From positions 1 to 6,092 of the forward strand of contig JASHWA010000513.1 of the NCBI GenBank assembly GCA_030044325.1: a stretch of 6,092 nucleotides of DNA, written 5' to 3'. How positions within the stretch are numbered: the first letter of the stretch is position 1; each line of letters opens with the position of its first letter. Source of the DNA: Bryobacteraceae bacterium (GTDB taxonomy: Bacteria; Acidobacteriota; Terriglobia; Bryobacterales; Bryobacteraceae). The position numbers and the translations under genes were made by a program. The notes beneath the pieces were generated by a model, which saw only the letters and a list, made by a program, of their open reading frames with translations, had not been told where the DNA came from and searched no databases. This document shows positions 1 through 5,276 of the stretch, piece by piece.

Positions 1-126
1 GCGGCACTCGTCCGGGAAAATCGAGTTGGTCAGCGCGCGCAGAAACTTCTTCGCAGCGTCCCGCGCGATATCTGCGGCGCTGCGCGCGCCGGCAGGTAGA
101 ACTGTAAACCGGCTGCTGGGGAGCAG
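1..126 (-). CDS. comF: Probable ComF-family phosphoribosyltransferase, N-terminal fragment (cut by window edge)
   Basis: Read on the minus strand from position 99 to 1, one frame gives a convincing peptide that starts LPAGARSAADIARD and ends NSIFPDECR at the edge. It has strongly GC-rich third codon positions. A Phe-Pro-x-x-Cys stretch shortly after a leucine-rich helix is how ComF proteins begin, just before their zinc-binding cysteines; ComF carries a phosphoribosyltransferase fold and supports use of imported DNA in competent bacteria. Its place directly downstream of comEC on the same strand supports the call. The frame is open back to a TAA at 166-168, but it contains no ATG, GTG or TTG; the end given here is the most upstream in-frame CTG (124-126) and is only a guess. 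The catalytic part lies outside the window, so the family call rests on about 33 residues plus context. Confidence 0.5.
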   Translation of the reverse strand, partial: MLPSSRFTVLPAGARSAADIARDAAKKFLRALTNSIFPDECR

Positions 127-162
127 GCTACTCGAGAAGACCCACCTCCACCTGACCCTTCC

Positions 163-192
163 AGTTTACACCTCGAATTGCTACAGGTTCAA
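163..192 (-). promoter_or_regulatory. Possible sigma-70-like promoter for the comF fragment
   Basis: On the minus strand TTGAAC (192-187) is followed after 18 bases by TAAACT (168-163). Each hexamer matches four of six consensus bases. It lies between the comEC stop and the ComF-like frame and would start transcription near position 156. Matches of this quality occur by chance, so this is a weak call. Confidence 0.22.
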
Positions 193-204
193 ATGCGTCT
201 CGTT

Positions 205-225
205 ACAGCTCGGCGAAAGAGCTGT
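205..225 (-). other. Hairpin just after the comEC stop codon
   Basis: A perfect 7-bp inverted repeat, ACAGCTC and GAGCTGT, with a 7-base loop begins eight bases past the comEC stop on the minus strand. No run of T follows on that strand, so it is not a classic intrinsic terminator. It could protect the 3' end of the comEC message or weaken read-through into comF. Confidence 0.35.
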
Positions 226-232
226 CTGAAAT

Positions 233-2755
233 CTAAAACCCTTCGGCCAGCTCCCAGTTGAAACCGCGCTCGCCCTGCCACCAACTGGATGCTCCGCGCC
301 ACAGCATGGTGTCCATCGAAATGTGGCTGCCGTCGGTTCTCACCGTGAGCAGACCATCCACATCCGTGCGCAGAATCGCGGCGTGCTCGCGCGCCAGCCG
401 GGCCAGCACGTCGCGATGCGGATGGCCGAAGGAATTTTCAAATCCCGCCGAAATCATCGCGATCGACGGCGCCACCGAATCGAGGAAGGGTTGGGTCGTC
501 GAGGTTTTCGATCCGTGATGGCCCACCTTGAGCACGTCGGCGTGCAACGCGTACCCGCCGGCGAGCGCGCGGCGCTCCATGGGCGATTCCATGTCGCCGG
601 TCAACAGAAAACTCCGCCGGCCGAAGCTGATGCGCATCCCCAGCGAATCGTTGTTTCCCGGATCGCGCCCGGCCACGTAATCGCCCGGCGGCGAAATCAC
701 CTCGATTCGAGCGCCGCCGAAATCGAAGGGCGCGCCCGCGTGCTTTTCGATTACCGGCACGCGGCTGCGCCGCGCGGCGTCGAGCACTTTTTGAAGCGGC
801 TTTGCGCCGGTCCACAGCTCGCGCGGATGAAAATTTCCGATGAGCGACGCGATTCCGCCGGAATGATCCTCGTGCCCGTGCGTCACCGCGATCACGTCCA
901 CGCGCACGATTCCGCGCGACCACAGATAGGGCGAAACCACGTCCTCGCCCATATCCAGGCTGGAGTGATGCGCGCGGCCGAACTGAAGCACGCCGCCGCC
1001 GTCCACGATCATGATTTTCCGGTCGGGAAAAACCACCAGGAGACTGTCGCCCTGGCCCACGTCGATGGCCGTCAGCTCCAGGGTTCCCGGGCGGACATCG
1101 GCGCGCGTGGGATGCCACAGAAGCAGCGCGAAAAATCCCAGGACCGCGGCGAGCGCGGGCCATCGGGCGATCGGGCGATGCATGACCAGCGCCATCGCGA
1201 TCAAGGATGCCACCAATCCGAGCGCGATCCACAGCGGCGGGTCCGCCACGCGCCAGGCCGGTTCGAGACGCGCGTGCCAGGCGGCGATCGAGGCGGCCCA
1301 CTTTAATAACTGCGCCGCGACAGAGGCGGTCCATTTCCAGCCCGAAAAAATCGCGATAAAACCGATGGGAACCACGCAATTGAGCAGCGGCACGACGGCC
1401 AGATTCGCGGTCAATCCGGTAAAGGAGACGCGATGAAAATATTCCGACATCGGCAGCGCCAGGCCGATCTGCACGACGGTAGAAACCAGCGCCATTTCGA
1501 ACGCGAAAAAGGCGAATCTGGCGCCGAGATTCAGCGCTTCGAGCACCACGCGCGCGGGCGCGCGAATCCACAGGGCGATCGCCTCGGCCGCCAGCCGCAT
1601 CTCCACGCGAAACTGGGCGGTGCGTGGCGCCAGATGCGGGTCGATATCGACGTTGGCGATATCGCGCGTGCCGCGCGAGAGCGGCAGCGAAGTCGCCTGG
1701 AGCAGCGGCGCAGCCAGCGCGCCGATCGCCGCCACGCACAAGAACGATAATTGGAAGCTCGCGTCAAAAAGCTCCTCGGGATCCGACAGCAGGTAAGCCA
1801 GGGCGACCGCGGCGAGCAGATTCATCACGCGCCCGCGGCGGAACAGGAATCGTGCGGCCAGGTACAGACTGAATCCGCCGGCCGCGCGCACCACCGGAGC
1901 GGAAAAGCCGGTAACCAGCGCGTAAAGCCACGCCGCCTGCGCCGTGATCGCCAGCGCAGCGAATTCGGGGAGCATGCACATTCGCAGCAGGAACAGCAGC
2001 ACGCCCGCGAGCACGGTTACGTGCATGCCCGCGATCACCAGCGCGTGAAAGGTTCCGGTGCGGCGGAAATCCTGGGTCCAGATTTTTTCGAGCTTGGACG
2101 TCTCGCCGATGAGAATGGCTTCCATCATCCCGGTGGAATACGTGTCTTCGCCGTACAGCCGCTCGATGCGCTCGAGCGCGGCCACGCGCAGCGCGAAAAC
2201 CATCGCCATGAAGCGCGATCCGCAACGGCCGGGGAGAATCCTCGCCTGCGAGCCGGCGCTCATCGACGCCGTCCAGTAAATATTCTGGCGCGCCAGGTAC
2301 GCCGCGTTGTCGAACGATCCGGGATTGTTGTAGTTGTGCGGGCGGCGGAACTTGGCTTCGATTTCGACGCGCTCGCCGTAGTCGAGCTGTTGCGGCGTAT
2401 CGCCCTCGCGCAGCGAGAGGCTGACGCGCGCGCGGGCCGCGCGATCGAGCTCGAGCGTGAACTGCTCGCGGTCGGGCGAAAAGACCGCCGGCTCGACCAC
2501 GCATCCGTCCGCGACCAGAATTTCGCGCGACGATGCGTCGATTTCAGGGGGTGGTCCCTGTCGATGCCAGGCCGCGGTGAGAACGCCTAAGAAAACCAGC
2601 GCGAGAAGAACGTTCACACGCCGCAGTCCGATCAAGGAAAGCGCGAGAAACGCGGCGACGGGCCACGCGGCTTCGAAGATCGAGAAGGGAAACAGCCGCG
2701 CGAGCAGAATGCCGCCGGCAACCGCAATCAGCGGGGCAAGAAGAGGATCGCGCAC
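233..2755 (-). CDS. comEC: ComEC/Rec2 DNA internalisation channel protein
   Basis: This 840-residue inner-membrane protein is the channel that carries single-stranded DNA into the cytoplasm during natural transformation. The N-terminus has two or three hydrophobic segments (about residues 5-63) followed by the soluble N-terminal domain, with the typical NPGSFDNAAYLARQ region at 144-157. The central multi-spanning Competence domain covers about 210-530 and includes HALVIAGMHVT (237-247) and TGFSAPVVRA (282-291). The C-terminal metallo-beta-lactamase-like domain (about 557-805) has DVGQGDS (565-571), IVDGG (583-587), an intact HGHEDH metal motif (626-631), LLTGD (717-721), GHHGS (745-749) and FGHPH (776-780). 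All expected metal ligands are present, so a nuclease role for this domain remains possible. Length is normal for the fused form. The start is a GTG at 2753-2755 without a clear Shine-Dalgarno; MRDPLLAPLIAV is a natural ComEC beginning. It lies downstream of tatA and upstream of the comF fragment. Confidence 0.96.
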   Translation of the reverse strand: MRDPLLAPLIAVAGGILLARLFPFSIFEAAWPVAAFLALSLIGLRRVNVLLALVFLGVLTAAWHRQGPPPEIDASSREILVADGCVVEPAVFSPDREQFTLELDRAARARVSLSLREGDTPQQLDYGERVEIEAKFRRPHNYNNPGSFDNAAYLARQNIYWTASMSAGSQARILPGRCGSRFMAMVFALRVAALERIERLYGEDTYSTGMMEAILIGETSKLEKIWTQDFRRTGTFHALVIAGMHVTVLAGVLLFLLRMCMLPEFAALAITAQAAWLYALVTGFSAPVVRAAGGFSLYLAARFLFRRGRVMNLLAAVALAYLLSDPEELFDASFQLSFLCVAAIGALAAPLLQATSLPLSRGTRDIANVDIDPHLAPRTAQFRVEMRLAAEAIALWIRAPARVVLEALNLGARFAFFAFEMALVSTVVQIGLALPMSEYFHRVSFTGLTANLAVVPLLNCVVPIGFIAIFSGWKWTASVAAQLLKWAASIAAWHARLEPAWRVADPPLWIALGLVASLIAMALVMHRPIARWPALAAVLGFFALLLWHPTRADVRPGTLELTAIDVGQGDSLLVVFPDRKIMIVDGGGVLQFGRAHHSSLDMGEDVVSPYLWSRGIVRVDVIAVTHGHEDHSGGIASLIGNFHPRELWTGAKPLQKVLDAARRSRVPVIEKHAGAPFDFGGARIEVISPPGDYVAGRDPGNNDSLGMRISFGRRSFLLTGDMESPMERRALAGGYALHADVLKVGHHGSKTSTTQPFLDSVAPSIAMISAGFENSFGHPHRDVLARLAREHAAILRTDVDGLLTVRTDGSHISMDTMLWRGASSWWQGERGFNWELAEGF

Positions 2756-2770
2756 TCACGAAGGTAGTAG

Positions 2771-2796
2771 CGTGTAAGAGCGAAAATTCTCACACG
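2771..2796 (-). other. Stem-loop between tatA and comEC
   Basis: The arms CGTGTGAGA (2796-2788) and TCTTACACG (2779-2771), read on the minus strand, enclose an 8-base loop. As minus-strand RNA all nine positions pair, one of them as a U-G wobble; as plus-strand RNA that pair would be an A-C mismatch, which favours a role in the minus-strand transcript. It sits 40 bases after the tatA stop and 15 bases before the comEC GTG. There is no trailing T-run, so it is either a weak terminator for tatA or a structure in the comEC leader. Confidence 0.4.
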
Positions 2797-2836
2797 TATT
2801 GCGCCGCGGTGGCGACAGGAAACCAGATGCGGGGAG

Positions 2837-3013
2837 CTACTTCTTTTCGACGTCGTTGGTGGATTCGCTGGCGCTCTTCAACGCGTCTTTGAATCCCCGA
2901 ATGCCTTCACCCAATCCCTTGCCGAGTTCCGGAATTTTTTTCGGTCCCAAAACGAGCACACCCACAGCCAGGATGATGAGCAAATGCATCGGCTGAAACA
3001 GTCCATCAAACAT
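2837..3013 (-). CDS. tatA: Twin-arginine translocase subunit TatA/TatE
   Basis: This 58-residue protein forms the pore-type subunit of the Tat system, which exports folded, often cofactor-bearing proteins across the inner membrane. It has the standard plan: a short N-terminus, one transmembrane helix (about residues 10-22), the hinge LGPKKIPELG (22-31), an amphipathic helix to about 46, and a short charged tail ending in EKK. The hinge carries Gly-Pro, typical of TatA/E rather than TatB, and the short length also argues against TatB. I chose the ATG at 3011-3013, giving MFDGLFQPMH. An in-frame GTG at 3032-3034 would add seven residues (VPYCSWL) that are not typical of the family. Neither start has a clear Shine-Dalgarno. 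tatB and tatC are not present here. It is divergent from fdhD. Confidence 0.93.
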   Translation of the reverse strand: MFDGLFQPMHLLIILAVGVLVLGPKKIPELGKGLGEGIRGFKDALKSASESTNDVEKK

Positions 3014-3067
3014 AAGCCAACTACAGTATGGCACAAAGGGGCGGGCTATACTAGAGGCGCTATCCGA

Positions 3068-3886
3068 GTGAACCGAAGCATCCTAAGCGTTCCGATCCGC
3101 AAAATCGTCGAGGGCGAACCGGCCGCGGCCGAACAGGATCTGGTGGCGGTCGAGGAGCCGCTCGAAATCGTTGTAAACGGGCGAAATGTGGCCATCACGA
3201 TGCGGACGCCGGGCCACGATCCCGAGCTTGCCGCAGGCTTTCTGTTCACCGAGGGCATCCTTCGCGAGCCACCGCAAGTTATTGAAAACACAGGTAATCG
3301 CGTTGAGATTCGCTGTGACGCCGCGACGGATCTCGATCGCCTGGAGCGTCATTTTTACCTGAGCTCGAGCTGCGGAATCTGTGGGAGAGCCTCGATTCAG
3401 GCGCTGGAATCGATCGGCTGCCCGCTGCTCGACCGCGATCAGCCGCGCGTCGACGAAAGCCTGATTCCGAAGCTGCCCGAGGCCTTGCGCGCGCGCCAAT
3501 CGGTTTTCGACCGCACGGGAGGTCTGCACGCCGCGGCGATTTTCGATCTCACAGGTCAATTACTTGATTTAAAAGAAGATGTTGGACGGCACAACGCGCT
3601 CGATAAGCTCATCGGCGCTGCGTTTTTGAAGCGCGCCGTTCCGCTCGACCGGCACGTGTTGATGCTCAGCGGGCGCGCCAGTTTCGAATTGATTCAAAAG
3701 GCGTTAATGGCGGGGATCGCGATTGTCGCGGCGGTCGGCGCACCCTCGAGCCTGGCGGTCGAGGCGGCGCTGCGCTATGGGATGACACTCGCCGGTTTTG
3801 TGCGGGCCGAGCGCTTCAATATTTATTGCGGGGAAACGCGAGTCAGCTCTTCTTCCGGTCTACCATCTGGTCGGCAGAACTCTTGA
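3068..3886 (+). CDS. fdhD: Formate dehydrogenase accessory sulfurtransferase FdhD
   Basis: FdhD passes sulfur from a cysteine desulfurase to the molybdenum (or tungsten) bis-MGD cofactor, a step needed for active formate dehydrogenase. In this 272-residue reading the hallmarks are DLVAVEEPLEI (24-34), GFLFTEGI (57-64), the sulfur-carrying SSSCGICGR (99-107) with both cysteines (C102 and C105), EDVGRHNALDK (170-180), SGRASFELIQKALMAG (201-216), GAPSSLA (224-230) and the end motif FNIYCG (250-255). Length and motifs are complete, so the enzyme should work. I chose the GTG at 3068-3070, with AGAGG ten bases upstream (3053-3057). The longer ATG at 2984 would add 28 non-conserved residues and run into tatA. 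The last 44 bases overlap the end of the convergent zinc-ribbon gene, so the SSSSGLPSGRQNS tail is a poorly conserved addition after the family core. No formate dehydrogenase gene lies within the window. Confidence 0.95.
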   Translation: MNRSILSVPIRKIVEGEPAAAEQDLVAVEEPLEIVVNGRNVAITMRTPGHDPELAAGFLFTEGILREPPQVIENTGNRVEIRCDAATDLDRLERHFYLSSSCGICGRASIQALESIGCPLLDRDQPRVDESLIPKLPEALRARQSVFDRTGGLHAAAIFDLTGQLLDLKEDVGRHNALDKLIGAAFLKRAVPLDRHVLMLSGRASFELIQKALMAGIAIVAAVGAPSSLAVEAALRYGMTLAGFVRAERFNIYCGETRVSSSSGLPSGRQNS

Positions 3887-4118
3887 CGATGCCCAGGATT
3901 AGTGTGGCGATTCCGCATTTGGCGAAGGGCGGGGTGAAGCTCACAAACAGCGACGCCGCGGTCAGGGCGGCCGAACCGTACATCATGAAAGTGACGGTCT
4001 TAAGCAGATATCCGGCAAATCCGAGTTTGCCATCCTTACGCTCTACGGGCGAACCGCACGCGTAGCAGACGGTCTCCTCTTTTTTCAAAATCGAATTGCA
4101 ATCCCGGCACTTTTCCAT
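3843..4118 (-). CDS. Small zinc-ribbon membrane protein of unknown function
   Basis: This 91-residue protein opens with a treble of features that can be seen directly: CRDC (residues 4-7) and CYAC (18-21) form a four-cysteine zinc ribbon, a charged linker VERKDGK follows (25-31), then two hydrophobic segments (about 41-61 and 65-79), and a basic C-terminus ending in DRKKS. It is likely a two-pass membrane protein with the ribbon and tail on the cytoplasmic side. The ATG at 4116-4118 has AAGG about seven bases upstream, supporting the start. I do not recognise a named family; zinc-ribbon plus two-helix proteins of this kind are common hypothetical proteins. Its 3' end overlaps that of fdhD by 44 bases on the opposite strand, and it is divergent from the sigma-54 activator. 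No function is proposed. Confidence 0.8.
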   Translation of the reverse strand: MEKCRDCNSILKKEETVCYACGSPVERKDGKLGFAGYLLKTVTFMMYGSAALTAASLFVSFTPPFAKCGIATLILGIVKSSADQMVDRKKS

Positions 4119-4258
4119 CGGTGCCTTAAGTGTAAATCGCTCATGGAGAATTCGATATCGGTGAGAAGCCTTATATCCCAGTTGCCGTCACCGGGGTACT
4201 CCTTTGCCCGATAGTCCATCGGGAGCGACGCGACGATCCATTTTGCGGAGACAAAATT
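4119..4258. other. Intergenic region between divergent zinc-ribbon gene and sigma-54 activator
   Basis: These 140 bases should hold the start signals of both flanking genes. I see no convincing -35/-10 pair on either strand. Small elements present are the 8-bp palindrome CGATATCG (4153-4160), a direct repeat ATCGGTG (4117-4123 and 4157-4163), and CAAAATTTTG (4252-4261), a perfect 10-bp palindrome covering the activator's start codon. None is strong enough to name as an operator. Confidence 0.4.
4245..4250 (+). promoter_or_regulatory. Ribosome binding site deciding the TTG start of the sigma-54 activator
   Basis: GCGGAG ends eight bases before the TTG at 4259-4261. This is the only good Shine-Dalgarno near the beginning of the conserved AAA+ domain, and no ATG or GTG occurs in frame between the upstream stop (TAA, 4133-4135) and this point, so TTG is the best start. 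Confidence 0.6.
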
Positions 4259-5209
4259 TTGGCGCACGAGTACTTTTTGGTCGGTTCCAGCGCGGCGATG
4301 CGGCGCATCGAAAAGATCATCGGGCTGGTGGGGCCGCGCCGAGCGACGGTGCTCATCACGGGAGAAACCGGAACGGGGAAAGAGATGATCGCGCGCGCGA
4401 TTCACGCGTCGAGCCCGCGCTGGCACCAGCCGATGGTGACCGTCAACTGCAACGCGCTGCCGGAGACGCTGATCGAAGCCGAACTGTTCGGCCACGTGCG
4501 CGGAGCATTCACCGGCGCGACGGGTCCGCGCATGGGACGATTCGAGCAGGCGCATCGCGGGACGCTGTTTCTGGATGAAATCGGCGATCTCCCGCTGGAC
4601 ACCCAGTCGAAGCTGCTGCGCGTTTTGCAGGAGCGCGAGTTTCAGCGGCTGGGCAGCTCGGAAACGGTGCGCGTGGATGTGCGTCTGATCGCGGCGACCA
4701 ACGTCGACTTGATCTCGCGCGTTCAGGAAAGAAAATTTCGGCAGGACCTTTATTACCGTCTGAACGTGGTGCCGATCTCGACCCCTCCGCTGCGCGAGCG
4801 GTTGGAGGATGTTGCGCTGCTCGCCGCGCACTTCCTCGAAAAAATCTGCCGCCAGGAGGAGATTTCTTTGCGAACACTGGCGGCGGAAACGGTCGAGTAT
4901 CTATGCGCGCATCCGTGGCCGGGGAACGTCCGGCAGCTTGAGAATGCGGTGGAGCGCGCCGTGGCATTGAGCGGCGATCGGGAGATCTTGTATCCGCCGG
5001 ATTTCGAATTGACCGATGTTTCGGCGCCTGCGGAGCTTCCGCAAAGCGGGATGGATTTCGAACGGACCGTCGGCGCGATCGAGCGCAATCTTTTAGAACA
5101 GGCCATGCGGCGCGCGGGTGGAAACAAGACGGCCGCGGCGGAAATGCTGGGGTTGAAGCGAACCACCCTCGCGGCGAAGCTGAGAGGTTTAGAAGCGGCC
5201 GCGAGCTGA
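4259..5209 (+). CDS. Sigma-54-dependent AAA+ transcriptional activator without sensor domain
   Basis: This 316-residue protein is a bacterial enhancer-binding protein: it uses ATP hydrolysis to remodel RNA polymerase holding sigma-54 and so opens the promoter. Visible motifs are Walker A GETGTGKE (35-42), the sigma-54-contacting GAFTGA loop (82-87), Walker B TLFLDEIGD (102-110), the arginine-finger region FRQDLYYRLNV (160-170), LRERLEDV (178-185) and WPGNVRQLEN (220-229). The C-terminus (about 265-312) is a Fis-type helix-turn-helix, with GGNKTAAAEMLGLKRTTL at 287-304. The AAA+ domain begins about eight residues from the start, so there is no receiver, GAF or PAS domain, as in PspF-like activators. 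Such proteins are controlled by a partner protein or by their own amount. No partner kinase or anti-activator is adjacent. The same frame stays open for 41 codons upstream without an ordinary start codon. Target genes cannot be told from this window. Confidence 0.93.
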   Translation: MAHEYFLVGSSAAMRRIEKIIGLVGPRRATVLITGETGTGKEMIARAIHASSPRWHQPMVTVNCNALPETLIEAELFGHVRGAFTGATGPRMGRFEQAHRGTLFLDEIGDLPLDTQSKLLRVLQEREFQRLGSSETVRVDVRLIAATNVDLISRVQERKFRQDLYYRLNVVPISTPPLRERLEDVALLAAHFLEKICRQEEISLRTLAAETVEYLCAHPWPGNVRQLENAVERAVALSGDREILYPPDFELTDVSAPAELPQSGMDFERTVGAIERNLLEQAMRRAGGNKTAAAEMLGLKRTTLAAKLRGLEAAAS

Positions 5210-5222
5210 TTTGCCGGCCGCT
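5194..5222 (+). terminator. GC-rich stem-loop over the stop codon of the sigma-54 activator
   Basis: AGCGGCCG (5194-5201) and CGGCCGCT (5215-5222) can form a perfect 8-bp stem with a 13-base loop that contains the TGA stop. Only CATTT follows, so there is no real T-run. It may be a weak terminator, or one whose T-tract was displaced by the insertion sequence that seems to begin a few bases later. Confidence 0.3.
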
Positions 5223-5230
5223 CATTTGGG

Positions 5231-5272
5231 CAATAACTAACTTGACTCAGTACTGAGATTGAGTTATTATTG
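5231..5272. repeat. Symmetric palindromic element over the transposase promoter
   Basis: The central perfect palindrome CTCAGTACTGAG (5246-5257) is flanked, at equal distance and on the same axis of symmetry, by CAATAA (5231-5236) and TTATTG (5267-5272), with nine mostly unpaired bases on each side. This two-part dyad is typical of a dimer or tetramer binding site. It could be an operator or a transposase-binding part of the insertion-sequence end; the sequence does not decide between them. Confidence 0.5.
5242..5270 (+). promoter_or_regulatory. Sigma-70-like promoter of the transposase, with embedded palindrome
   Basis: TTGACT (5242-5247) and TATTAT (5265-5270) are separated by exactly 17 bases; each hexamer matches five of six consensus bases. 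Transcription would begin at about 5276-5278, on or beside the ATG at 5277, so the message would be leaderless or nearly so; in agreement, no Shine-Dalgarno precedes the ATG. A perfect 12-bp palindrome, CTCAGTACTGAG (5246-5257), overlaps the end of the -35 box and fills most of the spacer, where a bound repressor would block polymerase. Confidence 0.65.
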
Positions 5273-5276
5273 AAGC

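Noticed and set aside
26..229. Plus-strand 67-codon frame with a TTG start
   Set aside because: No Shine-Dalgarno or domain; the minus strand gives a better coding signal (ComF-like) over the first 100 bases.
323..2590. Long plus-strand open frames (327 and 279 codons at 323-1306 and 1751-2590) opposite comEC
   Set aside because: They are rich in Arg, Ala and Gly with many His and Gln, show no recognisable domain, and lie antisense to a fully motif-supported comEC. Such mirror frames are expected in GC-rich genes.
3029..3046. Sigma-54-type promoter TGGCAC followed by GGGC, upstream of fdhD
   Set aside because: The -24 box is good, but the downstream element lacks TTGC and the GG-to-GC spacing is wrong by a base.
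3047..3052. TATACT as a -10 box for fdhD
   Set aside because: No -35 box lies 15-19 bases upstream, and a start from it would place the AGAGG ribosome site outside the message.
4194..4207. GG-N10-GC spaced pair before the sigma-54 activator, ending TTTGC
   Set aside because: The spacing fits sigma-54, but the upstream half (CGGGTAC) does not resemble TGGCAC beyond the two Gs; chance matches at this level are common.
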